This document shows, piece after piece, positions 42,949 through 53,000 of a DNA stretch of 64,000 bases. Positions within the stretch are counted from its first letter, which is position 1; every line of letters begins with the position of its first letter. The stretch is taken from the NCBI GenBank assembly GCA_964450495.1, contig CAYVFU010000014.1:3363-67362 (forward strand), read 5' to 3'. The notes under the pieces are model-generated. The model made no database searches and was not told where the DNA came from. It saw only the letters and a list, made by a program, of their open reading frames with translations. The stretch is from CALFUK01 sp964450495 (GTDB lineage Bacteria > Bacteroidota > Bacteroidia > Chitinophagales > Saprospiraceae). A program made the position numbers and the translations under genes.

Positions 42949-44211
42949 ATGTCTGTAATTGATGTTTTCGTCAGCAGCGAAATAAATAAGTTAGAATCGG
43001 TAATCATTCATAAACCCGATGCTGGTATTTCTCGAATTTCACCTCAAAAATCGGACGACCTTTTATTTGATGACATTGTCCATTTACCCTTAATGCGTAA
43101 GGAACATCATGTGTTTTCCAAAGTACTTGAAGCCTTTCTCCCAAATGGGGTGCTCGAAATAGAAGATCTGATTCAAGAGACCATCGAACAAAACAAAGAT
43201 CTGACTGAAGAACTTATAGATAAAGTCATCGATCATGAACATCTACCAACAAAGTATAAGGACGACTTCCAAGCCATGTCTCCCTATGAATTGACCAATG
43301 TCCTTATAACGGGTTATCATCAGCAGACTGACCATATTTATTTTGATCCAATTCCAAACCTAATCTTTACACGAGATATTGCAACTACTGTAAAGGATCA
43401 TGTAATACTGACAAAAGCCGCAAAAGAAGCCAGATACAGAGAAAATCTGTTGACCAGATTTGTATTTAAAGGCAATAGTCGATTCGCTTCGTGTGTTAGT
43501 GAAAACAAATTGATAAACCTGAATGATCTGGATAAATTTCCGCCTTCAAAAAAGGGTGAAGTTGTGTCAATAGAAGGTGGTGATTTGATGATACTAACAG
43601 AAGACTATTTTCTCATTGGTTGTAGTGAGCGGACTACAACACACGCTTTCCACAGTTTGAAAGAAAGACTTTTTGAAAAAGGCTTGACTAAGAATGTGGT
43701 TCAAGTAAATATTCCTAATGATCGCTTTTGTATGCACATCGATACATTATTTACAAGACTAAGCAAAAATAAAGTTGTTTGTTACAAACCAATTGTTTTT
43801 GATGGAATGAGTTCAACTATAGAAGTACATCGTGCGGAAGGCAAAACAGGCTATTATCCTTCTGTGAAAGACTTTATGTTGGAAGAGATCGATTCGAGTT
43901 TGGAATTTATCTTTACAGGTAATGGTGAATCCCCATATCAAGAAAGAGAACAATGGACCGATGGCTGTAATCTTGTAGCGGTAAAACCGGGAGTAGGAAT
44001 CACGTATGATAGAAATTTAAAAACTGAATTGGCATTTAAAGAAAGTGGGTTCTCCATTCTTCCGGCTGAAGAGTTAATTCGACAAACAGATATAGACAGC
44101 AACTACCCACAACTTTTAGAAAACACAATAATCACGATCCCATCAAGTGAGTTATCCAGAGCGAGAGGAGGATCACATTGTATGACTTGTCCAATTAAGC
44201 GAAGCAATTAA
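42949..44211 (+). CDS. arcA: Arginine deiminase
   Basis: The 420-residue protein matches the guanidino-modifying enzyme fold. Active-site elements are FTRD, IEGGD near residues 206-210, the His of MHIDTLFTR near 264, and the catalytic cysteine near the end in RGGSHCMTCPI. It hydrolyses arginine to citrulline and ammonia. No ornithine carbamoyltransferase or carbamate kinase genes are adjacent, so a complete ATP-forming arginine deiminase pathway is not shown here. A thioesterase gene starts on the last base of its stop codon. Confidence 0.87.
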   Translation: MSVIDVFVSSEINKLESVIIHKPDAGISRISPQKSDDLLFDDIVHLPLMRKEHHVFSKVLEAFLPNGVLEIEDLIQETIEQNKDLTEELIDKVIDHEHLPTKYKDDFQAMSPYELTNVLITGYHQQTDHIYFDPIPNLIFTRDIATTVKDHVILTKAAKEARYRENLLTRFVFKGNSRFASCVSENKLINLNDLDKFPPSKKGEVVSIEGGDLMILTEDYFLIGCSERTTTHAFHSLKERLFEKGLTKNVVQVNIPNDRFCMHIDTLFTRLSKNKVVCYKPIVFDGMSSTIEVHRAEGKTGYYPSVKDFMLEEIDSSLEFIFTGNGESPYQEREQWTDGCNLVAVKPGVGITYDRNLKTELAFKESGFSILPAEELIRQTDIDSNYPQLLENTIITIPSSELSRARGGSHCMTCPIKRSN

Positions 44212-44621
44212 TGTATATTAGTAAAACCACTTACCGCGTGCCTTACGCTGATACAGATCAAATGACTTATATGTATTATGGTCATTATCCAAAATTATAC
44301 GAAATGGGGCGGGCCGAGATGGTACGAGAATTAGGCATCACGTACAAAGATTTAGAAAAAATTCACAAAATAAGTATGCCAGTGTTGGAATTGAATTGCA
44401 GATATAAAACACCTGCCTTTTATGACGATCTATTAACTATAGAATCAAAATTGGAAGAAATGCCAACGAAATTAATTTGCTTTCATCATAAGGTGTTCAA
44501 TGAAGTAGGTGATTTATTAAATAAAGGTTTTGTCAAATTATTTTTCATAGATCAAGAAACCAGTAAACGCATTTCTGCACCAGCTATTCTTACAGACAAG
44601 CTACGCCCCTATTTTGGCTAA
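44211..44621 (+). CDS. Hotdog-fold acyl-CoA thioesterase (YbgC/4HBT family)
   Basis: The 136-residue protein is a single hotdog domain with YADTDQMTYMYYGHYPKLYEMGRAEMVRELGITY, where the Asp in DTDQM corresponds to the catalytic acid of 4-hydroxybenzoyl-CoA thioesterases. It starts on the last base of the arcA stop codon and overlaps the YihY gene by 8 bases. It would hydrolyse short or aromatic acyl-CoA esters; YbgC members often associate with the Tol-Pal region, which is not present here. Confidence 0.85.
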   Translation: MYISKTTYRVPYADTDQMTYMYYGHYPKLYEMGRAEMVRELGITYKDLEKIHKISMPVLELNCRYKTPAFYDDLLTIESKLEEMPTKLICFHHKVFNEVGDLLNKGFVKLFFIDQETSKRISAPAILTDKLRPYFG

Positions 44622-45582
44622 TATATTAGATATATTAGAACATTCTCCGATAGTAAAACCACTTGTAAGTTGGTCAAAGAAAACAGCATTGCCAGGCTTC
44701 CAAGGTGTTCCAGTTTACAACATCATAAAATTTATCGCTAAAGAATTAAAAGAGGATAGCATTACAACTCGTGCTGATGCTGTTGCATTTAATTTCTTTT
44801 TATCGATTTTCCCTTTTGTCATATTTTTACTACCCATATTAATTAATACACCATTTGGGATTAACTATTTAGATATATTTAGAGAGTCTATTAAAGGTGT
44901 TCTTCCAGATAGTGCAGAGCAGTATATTTTCTCTATAATAAATGGCATACAAAACGAAGGTCATTTTGGTCTGTTGACTGTTGGCTTTTTCTTAGCCATC
45001 ATATTTGCATCAAATGGAATGTCAAAATTGATGAAAGGCTTTGACAAGTCCTATCAAAGTACCTTTAAAAAAAGGCACTATTTCAATCGACGGATTGTAG
45101 CCCTAGGCTTGACAGTGCTTTTGGTGATTTTAGGTTTCTTATCATTAACCCTAATTATACTTTTCAATCAGTTTATTCAATACTTTGAGACCACGTTTGC
45201 AGTAGGAAACAGTTCGATTTTACTGGTAAAGCTATTAAGATGGATGATTTTAATACTACTATTTTACAGTATTATCACTTCAATTTATCGATATGGGCCT
45301 TCGATGTATCAACGCATTAAATTGTTTAATTCTGGTGCTACCCTAGCCACAGTCTTATCCATTTTCAGTTCTGTTTTATTTTCATGGTTTGTAAATCAAT
45401 TTGATCGTTACAATGAAGTTTATGGGTCTATTAGTGCCTTGATAGTTATTCTAATTTGGCTCAAAATAAACTCCTTTATTTTATTAATTGGTTTTGAATT
45501 AAATACAAGTATTGCGGTAAATAAAGATTCCACTAAAGTAGCCGACATCGGGTCAAATACAGACAAGCTAGATACTGATTAA
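44614..45582 (+). CDS. YihY/virulence-factor-BrkB-family inner-membrane protein
   Basis: The 322-residue protein starts at TTG inside the thioesterase gene (overlap 8 bases); no ATG is available nearby in this frame. It has about six membrane helices (near 60-85, 100-125, 130-150, 165-195, 205-225 and 240-300) and the family motifs RADAVAFNFFLSIFPFVIFLLP and YGSISALIVILIWLKINSFILLIGFELN. The family was once mis-named ribonuclease BN; its role is uncertain, possibly in transport or envelope assembly. Its end overlaps the convergent TonB-receptor gene by 15 bases. Confidence 0.83.
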   Translation: MANILDILEHSPIVKPLVSWSKKTALPGFQGVPVYNIIKFIAKELKEDSITTRADAVAFNFFLSIFPFVIFLLPILINTPFGINYLDIFRESIKGVLPDSAEQYIFSIINGIQNEGHFGLLTVGFFLAIIFASNGMSKLMKGFDKSYQSTFKKRHYFNRRIVALGLTVLLVILGFLSLTLIILFNQFIQYFETTFAVGNSSILLVKLLRWMILILLFYSIITSIYRYGPSMYQRIKLFNSGATLATVLSIFSSVLFSWFVNQFDRYNEVYGSISALIVILIWLKINSFILLIGFELNTSIAVNKDSTKVADIGSNTDKLDTD

Positions 45583-48246
45583 TATTGAGGCATTCACTGA
45601 CCGCTTTAATCCAAACTTATCAAAACGTCTGGCCTCAATGGGATCAGTCCACCAGTAAATATCAAAAGCGGAGTGTGTGATATTTTCAGTACCAAGTACA
45701 TTCAAGACAGACAAGCCTAATTGCACATCAGAAAATTTATTCTTCGGCAATTGATACTTTATACTTAAATCTAGTCTTTTGTAACTTGGTAATTGTTCTT
45801 CCGTCAATTCACCAAACTTAAAATCAATGTAATCGAGCCGTGCTCCATCTTCATTATAAATTGGAATTATTTCAGAAGGCTCTGTAAAATATCTTCCTGC
45901 CGCATAGCGATACTGTGCACTTACTAACAACTGTTTAAATCTATACGACCCATTAAATGTAGCTTTGAAAGGCTGAAAATATGGATCTCTAAATTGAACA
46001 TCATCATTCTGTATTTCAAGGATATTGTCCATGATGTCAAACGACCCAGAAAGCACTAAATTATTTCCTGTGTATCCAAAATCAAATTCTAATCCTTTTA
46101 CTTTGGAATTAATAATCGTGTAAGGATTTTCACCACTGTCAAAATCAAAACTTTCAGTCGATACATTATTTATATTCTTTCTGTACAATTCAATACCCGC
46201 ATGATATTTATCAAAAGTATATTTTACTCCTGCACTATATTGGGACTCATCAACAACTGGCAACCATCTATTTTCTGTAAAAATACTTTCATCAGAAGCA
46301 TACCAAAACGATTCTTCTACCTCTAATGCTGAATAATTAAATTGTCTATTTAAAAATCTATGATAGGTACCATAGTGGGCATGCAAAACAAAGTTTTTTA
46401 TCGGAAATAATGATAAATGAATTCTTGGTTCGATAAATACACGACCATCATATGTCAAATTAAAATCTGACCATCGAGTTCCATTTCTGAATTTCAAAAC
46501 ATTGGGAATAGTAATGGTATAATCCAAATAAATACTTTTCTCATTACCGATCGTTTGCAAAATAGATTCACCAAAAACGTCATTGTTTGGACCAGCATTT
46601 ACCAAAAATGTTGTGGCATCTATGTTTTGATAAGAAACACCAGCAGTCCATTCATGATTATTGTATTTAAACAATTGGTTTACTTCTATTGAAGATTGTG
46701 TCAATAAATTATCATGCTCAATATACCCTCCAATCTTGCCAATTGAAGCATTTTCTAGTCGCTCATAAAGACGCTCATAAATTGACGTTGAGGCAACAAC
46801 TTCCGATTTCCAAAATGGCGTAATTTGATATTGTGCCTTAACACTATAGCCTGTATTCGATACTTCTATAAAATCAACTCTATTGATATTAACATCTTCA
46901 GAAAAATATTTAAAGTCTTTACCAACATCTAACACATTAAACTCTATCGTCGCTTTTGCAGAAGGTTTGTATAAAAAGCTCGCACTTAAGTCTTTAAATT
47001 TAAACTCTGGAATATATGGAAAAGGAGAATTTTGGAGATCCACATCATCGGGAAATGCTTCTCTTACTAATCGATCTTCCAAAATAGAAATAGCAACCGG
47101 ACCATCTTGGAAAACATTTTCATACAAATTCCTATAATATGGTGTCTCTACAAATTCAGATAATGATTGACGATAAGCAGCTTTTACTTTCAATTTGTTT
47201 TTTAAAAGAGAAGTCGTCACGCCAACATTAAAATAAAGCATGTCAGCATATACTTTTAACTGAGATCTACTTGGACCAAAATGATCGCTTTCTAAATCTA
47301 CAGAGCTAGAAGAGTCACCACTGTCGTGAGCAGAACCGCCATTCTTATTTACTCGAATCACATCAGTCATAAATGGATTCACACTGCTTACATTACCAAA
47401 AAATAAACTTGATTGTAAAAGCTGAATGTTGTTCCAAGTCATTGTCGTTAAACCAGGCTGGCTACCCCTAATCTGCAAATCACTTATTGACTCTGTTGAG
47501 CTTGAAATACCACTTAGTCTTTGCAAATTTGTCATCACGTCATTATCCAAATTCCCGCCAACTTCTAGGCTTTCATTCACAACTACAGACCCTTCTAATT
47601 CAGTATCATCAAAATGGATAAATCGTTCTTTAATCACAATCTCATCAAGTAAATGCTCTTCTTCTTTTAAGACAATAATGTTTGTTTTATTAGCGCGCAA
47701 TGATCCAATTTTCACTCGCTTCTTTTTGTACCCAAGATATTCTAGCACCAATAATTGTTCTGAACTAAAATATCCACTCAATATAAATTTGCCTTCTACA
47801 TCTGTGACAAACTGCTTATTCAAATTGTCTAAGGAAATCACGCCAAAGGACAGGTTTGTTCGCAAGTCATCTATAAGCTTAATTTTATATTGCGTAGGGC
47901 TAATTTTTTTTTCCAACGGATACTCTTTGTCTTTGATGACATATAATTTGTCTTCAAGCAAAGTGAAGTCTTTATTAAGCACATTAAAGGCAGTTTCCAA
48001 AATCTGCTGCTTTGAACCATTCACAGAGAAAGCGTCCACATCCTTTTGTGTAAATATGTCATAATCATAGTTAAAGTCTATTTGGAACGACTCTTCCAAA
48101 AGCTCAATTATTTCATGTGCATTCTTTTCTGAAAAATGTAGTTGTGAATATTCTTGGCTAAAAATAGACGTACTTGTATAGAGGAAGTAAAGCAAAAGCA
48201 ATACTTTAATTGGAATAGAACTCGATCTTTTCTGTACCCATTTCAT
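45568..48246 (-). CDS. TonB-dependent receptor with N-terminal STN signalling domain
   Basis: The 892-residue protein has a signal peptide (VLLLLYFLYTSTSIFSQ), an STN domain at about 35-100 (ELLEESFQIDFNYDYDIFTQKDVDAF) that talks to FecR, a carboxypeptidase-regulatory-like domain at 115-200, a plug domain at 205-320 (IVIKERFIHFDD, LQRLSGISSSTES) and a C-terminal beta-barrel to the end. It lacks a SusD-like neighbour, so it is a stand-alone receptor of FecA type. It overlaps the end of fecR by 41 bases in a different frame. The ligand, an iron complex or another large molecule, is unknown. Confidence 0.88.
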   Translation of the reverse strand: MKWVQKRSSSIPIKVLLLLYFLYTSTSIFSQEYSQLHFSEKNAHEIIELLEESFQIDFNYDYDIFTQKDVDAFSVNGSKQQILETAFNVLNKDFTLLEDKLYVIKDKEYPLEKKISPTQYKIKLIDDLRTNLSFGVISLDNLNKQFVTDVEGKFILSGYFSSEQLLVLEYLGYKKKRVKIGSLRANKTNIIVLKEEEHLLDEIVIKERFIHFDDTELEGSVVVNESLEVGGNLDNDVMTNLQRLSGISSSTESISDLQIRGSQPGLTTMTWNNIQLLQSSLFFGNVSSVNPFMTDVIRVNKNGGSAHDSGDSSSSVDLESDHFGPSRSQLKVYADMLYFNVGVTTSLLKNKLKVKAAYRQSLSEFVETPYYRNLYENVFQDGPVAISILEDRLVREAFPDDVDLQNSPFPYIPEFKFKDLSASFLYKPSAKATIEFNVLDVGKDFKYFSEDVNINRVDFIEVSNTGYSVKAQYQITPFWKSEVVASTSIYERLYERLENASIGKIGGYIEHDNLLTQSSIEVNQLFKYNNHEWTAGVSYQNIDATTFLVNAGPNNDVFGESILQTIGNEKSIYLDYTITIPNVLKFRNGTRWSDFNLTYDGRVFIEPRIHLSLFPIKNFVLHAHYGTYHRFLNRQFNYSALEVEESFWYASDESIFTENRWLPVVDESQYSAGVKYTFDKYHAGIELYRKNINNVSTESFDFDSGENPYTIINSKVKGLEFDFGYTGNNLVLSGSFDIMDNILEIQNDDVQFRDPYFQPFKATFNGSYRFKQLLVSAQYRYAAGRYFTEPSEIIPIYNEDGARLDYIDFKFGELTEEQLPSYKRLDLSIKYQLPKNKFSDVQLGLSVLNVLGTENITHSAFDIYWWTDPIEARRFDKFGLKRSVNASILISI

Positions 48247-49141
48247 AGTTTAGATCCAGGGTTTCTGCAATATACGAACATCCTTTCTCAATATCATTAG
48301 ATATTAATATACCAGAAAATGATTTAGTCATTTCCACGTCATTAGTATTAACTGCGACGTTATAGAACCTTTCAATTTCTTTTACTAGAGAAGAAAATTC
48401 AATTTTATCATAACTGACTCTGCCTGTTAAAAATCCAGGTCGTTGTGTATCATGCTTTTCAATCTGACCAATTTGACCGTTATTTACGATTACTTTCTCC
48501 CCTGCTCCAATCTCCATACTTTGTCCATTTGCGTTGGTTACTTTGACTTGACCTTCATAGCAACTAACAGTCAAAATCTCATCTCTTTCCCATACCTCAA
48601 ATTCTGTACCGAGCACTTCCACAACGCCTAAAGATGTATTCACCGAAAACTTATCCCCTTTGCTAACATCAAAAAATGCTTGCCCTCTTAAGTTAACTAC
48701 TCGGGACTCTTGCCAAGTGTCTTCATTGTAAACAATAGAAGAACCAGGTGCCAAATCTACAGTAGTGTTATTCGCAATAATTTGTTGGACCTGCTGAGCA
48801 GGTTTTGTATTAATGTTTATTTCACCAGGTGCTGGCCTCATAAAATAGTAAACCAATGCACTCAACAATAGAGCCAGAAGAACGATAAGCGGCAACAGAC
48901 TCTTAAATCCTCTTGAGCTAGTTTTTATACGCTCAGGTTTTACCTCCTTATCAGTAAGCTTTTCTTCTAAAGTTGACCATAGATCATCAGTAGGCGCCAA
49001 ATCAAATTCTAACGATTCCTGCCTTTTTAACACTTCCTGTAATGAATCAAGGTCATACTCCTGACTCAATAATTCCAGCTCAGCATCACTTATGGTTTTC
49101 TGTAACCACTTACTCAGTAATATGTCATTAGGATTATCCAT
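48206..49141 (-). CDS. FecR-family anti-sigma regulator
   Basis: The 311-residue protein has a cytoplasmic N-terminal helical domain (about 1-65), a membrane helix at about 81-100 (SLLPLIVLLALLLSALVYYF) and a periplasmic FecR domain at about 115-215 (TTVDLAPGSSIVYNEDTW, RVVNLRGQAFFDVSKGDKFSVNTSLGVVEVLGTEFEVW) with a C-terminal DUF4974-like part. It should hold the sigma factor until the receptor binds its ligand. The gene is 35 bases after the sigma factor gene and overlaps the receptor gene, the usual sigma-FecR-receptor order. Confidence 0.9.
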   Translation of the reverse strand: MDNPNDILLSKWLQKTISDAELELLSQEYDLDSLQEVLKRQESLEFDLAPTDDLWSTLEEKLTDKEVKPERIKTSSRGFKSLLPLIVLLALLLSALVYYFMRPAPGEININTKPAQQVQQIIANNTTVDLAPGSSIVYNEDTWQESRVVNLRGQAFFDVSKGDKFSVNTSLGVVEVLGTEFEVWERDEILTVSCYEGQVKVTNANGQSMEIGAGEKVIVNNGQIGQIEKHDTQRPGFLTGRVSYDKIEFSSLVKEIERFYNVAVNTNDVEMTKSFSGILISNDIEKGCSYIAETLDLNYEMGTEKIEFYSN

Positions 49142-49176
49142 TGTCTATTGCGAAAACGTACCAATTGGTGTTTACC

Positions 49177-49680
49177 CTACCTTTTTTTCAAAATATTTTG
49201 TTTAGCTAAAATAGCTAATGCTTTACTCATTCTCTTTTCAACTGCTTTTACACTGATTTCCAACGAGTTAGCTATTTCCTTGTACGTCTTTTTATCAAAT
49301 CTACTTAAGATGAACACTTCTCTACATTTCTCTGGCATGGAAGCGATTGTGCGCTCTAATTTCTGTTTAAACTCTGATTCTTCTAGTAAAAACTGACCAT
49401 CTTGGCTATCCACACTTGTACTTATTCCCTTTTTATACTTAAGCCTTACTTGCCCTTTACGGTATTGATCAATAGATAAATTACGTGCAACCTTTAGTAA
49501 GAACGGACCGGCATGTTCCACTGTCAATTCCGCACAATTTTGCCATAATTTCAGAAAACACTCTTGGACAATATCCAAAGAATCAGCTGATGAAACGCCT
49601 CTTGACAATACAAATCGTTGTAAGGATTCATTCCATTGGTAGAAGATATTTTGATAAGTGGCCTTTTCGCAGATGCCCAT
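49177..49680 (-). CDS. ECF RNA polymerase sigma factor (FecI-like)
   Basis: The 167-residue protein has sigma region 2 (SADSLDIVQECFLKLWQNC, VARNLSIDQYRK) and region 4 (ASMPEKCREVFILSRFDKKTYKEIANSLEISVKAVEKRMSKAL), the pattern of ECF sigma-70 factors. It would direct RNA polymerase to the receptor operon on signal from FecR. It is the first gene of the trio. The spacing and order match other Bacteroidota FecI/FecR/TonB-receptor modules; its promoter targets cannot be read with confidence. Confidence 0.92.
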   Translation of the reverse strand: MGICEKATYQNIFYQWNESLQRFVLSRGVSSADSLDIVQECFLKLWQNCAELTVEHAGPFLLKVARNLSIDQYRKGQVRLKYKKGISTSVDSQDGQFLLEESEFKQKLERTIASMPEKCREVFILSRFDKKTYKEIANSLEISVKAVEKRMSKALAILAKQNILKKR

Positions 49681-49702
49681 TCTGTTAAAAATGTTGTTAA
49701 AG

Positions 49703-49710
49703 CAAAGTTA
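49703..49710 (-). promoter_or_regulatory. Candidate -7 element for the ECF sigma gene
   Basis: The minus strand reads TAACTTTG (exact TAnnTTTG) 22 bases before the ATG at 49680. No good -33 box stands at standard spacing. Confidence 0.33.
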
Positions 49711-50073
49711 AGATTTAGTCCAAAAATCCATGATATAATATCAAGAATAAACAGAATTCAAAATGTCTTTTGCAAAATCAGCTGACTTAAGGGAAATATT
49801 GACATATGATCAGGAAGAATAGACATCAAGAAAAATATACTTAACAAAATTGGTTTTCATTTTGACTCTTCCATTGATTTAGTGCCTAAAAATTGAGGAT
49901 AAACAAAATTTTAAATGCATCTGTTAAAGTTGCCTAACATAATCCATAGAATTTAAAAATAAGGTTTTCAACAAAAATTAATCCAGGGTCAAAGGACTCT
50001 TGATAATGGCTGGCTATTGCCCCTTTCTAGGAGCCAGTTTTCTGAATATTTATTAATTAAAATAATTACTATA
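49711..50073. other. Non-coding leader between the sigma gene and the giant propeller protein
   Basis: The region is AT-rich. CTGGCT (50010-50015) and AGCCAG (50032-50037) form a six-base stem with a 16-base loop ending 36 bases before the ATG at 50074. No promoter or operator could be picked out with confidence, although a promoter for the 6.7-kb gene must lie here. Confidence 0.35.
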
Positions 50074-53000
50074 ATGAATCTTTTACATTTCAATAAGCTC
50101 AGAATTAGCTTAGCAGTATTGAACTTCTTCCTATTTCTAGGAATTAATTCACTCTCAAGTCAAACTGTAGCTGATTTCCCCTTTCTCGCAACTGAAATAG
50201 ATCAAGATAATTGTTGCAAAAACGAAACTGTTTTACTCTACTCTACTCCTGCTGGGGATTTTATTTACATACAAAACAATGAAGAGTGTTTTGGCGGTGG
50301 TGGTAGATTATTTTTAGCAGATGGTACCTTCTATTGTGAAGATACTGGAATTAACTGTTTAGATTTTTACGGTCTCAGTAATGGTACAATTCTTTATGAG
50401 TGTACAAGCGACCAAGCAAACATCGACTTGTTTGATAGATTTCCTTTTCTTTCTACGCTAGTTGATGTTAACAATTGTGGTGGCGAAATGATCGAGTTTT
50501 TCAGAAATGATCTGGGACACGAATTCCTTTGCGTTAATGATCCAGATGGTTCCCGTACTTTTTATTATTCAACTGGTCAGTTGGCTTGTAGAAGCTCTGA
50601 AACATTTGATTGTGTTTCTGCATACGGGTTTGATGATATGGAGTTAGTAGAAACATTTGTTTGTGATGTTGATAATACTGACGGTGGAAATACAGATAAC
50701 TTCGTCGGTGCTGTTTTTGCAATGACAAATGGTGAAGGTCAAGTTGCAGGGCAAGTTCAAGGCCCCAACTCAGTAGTTGCATATGGTCAAGCTGCTGATG
50801 GTACATTAAGTATTATTGGGTCATTCCCAACAGGTGGTAATGGTGGTGATTTTGATGGTGGTGAAGGTCTTGATCCACTTATCTCTGCTTATGCAATCAC
50901 TAAGTCTAACGACAATCAATTTGTCATGGCTGTTAATGCTGGTAGTAACACAGTTACGTCAATGAGAGTAAATGCCGATTATTCACTTTCAGTTGTTGAT
51001 ACAGAATCTACGATAGATATAGGCCCTAACTCTATCGCATATGTTCCATCTAGAAATGGTGGAGAGAATGGAATTGTCTATGTGAGTAATATTTCACAAC
51101 CTGAATTCTTAGCTCTTGGTGAGCCAGGTCAGCAAGGTTCTATTATTGGATACAGATTACTTAATGACGGTAGCTTAGAGCCAATTCCCGGTTCAAGAAG
51201 AACTTTAGCAAACAGACCTTCTGCAGTACAGATTTCTCCAGATGGTGACTTTCTTGTTGTTGCTTCTATCAATGCTGGTGCTGCTGCACTAGGTAGTGGA
51301 AGCGAAGACGAAATCGTTGTTTATGGCGTAAATGCTGATGGTACATTAACTGATTCTCAATTAAGTGGAGCTACTTCTACTTTGAGAGGTAATGCTGAAG
51401 GTAGAAACTTGCCTTCTGCTATTGGTTTCCAAATCGTTGATGAAAACATTGTCGTTGTGACGGAAGCAAGAGAATTTGATTCTGAAGGTAATCCTCCAAG
51501 ATTCCCATTCTTACAAGATGGCTCTGTATCAACATGGCAAATAGATAATGATGGAAATTTAATCCCAATTGACTTAGACGTTGCTTCTGGTGTTAATAAT
51601 ACTGGTCGTACTGCTTGTTGGTTAGATTTCTCTGATGAGAATACATTCTTTGTATCTAATGCTATTGAAGCTGGCTTAGCTGCTTATAGCTTCAACAATG
51701 GAGACATTGAGTTATTAAATCAAACAGCTGCTCAGGGAACTGGTGCTACTGGTAATACAACAGATCCAGCTGCCGCTTTCGGTACGACTGAAGGTTGGAT
51801 TGATTTATGGATTTCTGATGATGGCCAATACTTATACCAATGCTATGGACTTACTGGTGAAGTAGGTGTATATGCTATTGACGGTGCTGAATTAACGCTT
51901 CTCCAAATAATTGGTGGTTTACCTCAAAACAATGTTCAAGGTATCGTTTCTGTAGGGACACTTCCTGATGCAAGCGAAGTGACGGCCACATACAGATTGA
52001 TATTTGATGCCTTATGGTCAAATGCATCACACCCAGCTGATTTCCCTATTGACACACCAAATGAGGCAAGATGGTCACCAGTTGCTGGTTTGACTCACAA
52101 CTCTTCCGTACGTTTATTCAACGAAGGTGATATTGCTTCTCCAGGTTTAGTAAACATTTCACAAAGTGGATCTAGAAACCCTCTTGATTCTGAGCTTGCT
52201 GCAGTAATAGCTTCTGGTGCTGGTGAATTCTATATAGAAAGTGCAACCAGAGTAAGACCTTCTCCTGATACAATCTCTACCACATTTGATGCTTCAAGTT
52301 CTCACCCATTGTTGAGTTTGACTTCCATGATTGCTCCGTCTCCGGATTGGATAGTAGCAATGAGAGATTTTAATTTATTTGAAAATGGTCAATTTATTGA
52401 AAGTGCTGTTATACCATTCATCCCTTACGATACTGGTTCTGACAGTGGAGAGACCTTCAGATCTGAAAATGAAGATACGCAGCCTAGACAGCCAATCACT
52501 CAAATTACTGATGGTATACTTGCAGGTGAAGATGGTACAATAAGAAACTTAGGTTTCTGGAGACTAGAAAGAATTGACGCTGGTAGTAACTGTAATGTAA
52601 ATGGTGGTAGCCTAGCTGGTGGTCCTTTCACGTTTGATTCTGTAAATGATGGAATAGCAGATGTCATAACTCCAGGTTCTATTTCAGTGACTGGTCAAAC
52701 AGGGCCAAATAATCAGTTTGTTGTCACTGATGCAAATGGAAATATATTAGGATTGCCATCTATGCCAGGTGATGTGGATTTCGATACTCCTCCTCCAGGC
52801 TTATGTTACATTTATCACCTTTCTTTTGAAGCTGGTCTTACAGGACTTACAGTAGGTAATAACATTTCTGACCTTTCAGGATGTTTTGATTTATCTAATT
52901 CTACATACGTTAATAGAATAGCTGGAACAACTACAGGAGGAAACTTTGTAGGTGGTGTTTACGCTATGACTAATGGTGAAGGTCAAGTTGATGGTCAAGT

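Noticed and set aside
42949..45582. Arginine deiminase pathway operon
   Set aside because: The next genes are a thioesterase and a YihY-family protein; carbamoyltransferase and carbamate kinase are absent from the window.
50017..50073. Upstream ATG for the giant propeller protein
   Set aside because: The extra 19 residues are polar and precede a normal signal peptide starting at the ATG at 50074.
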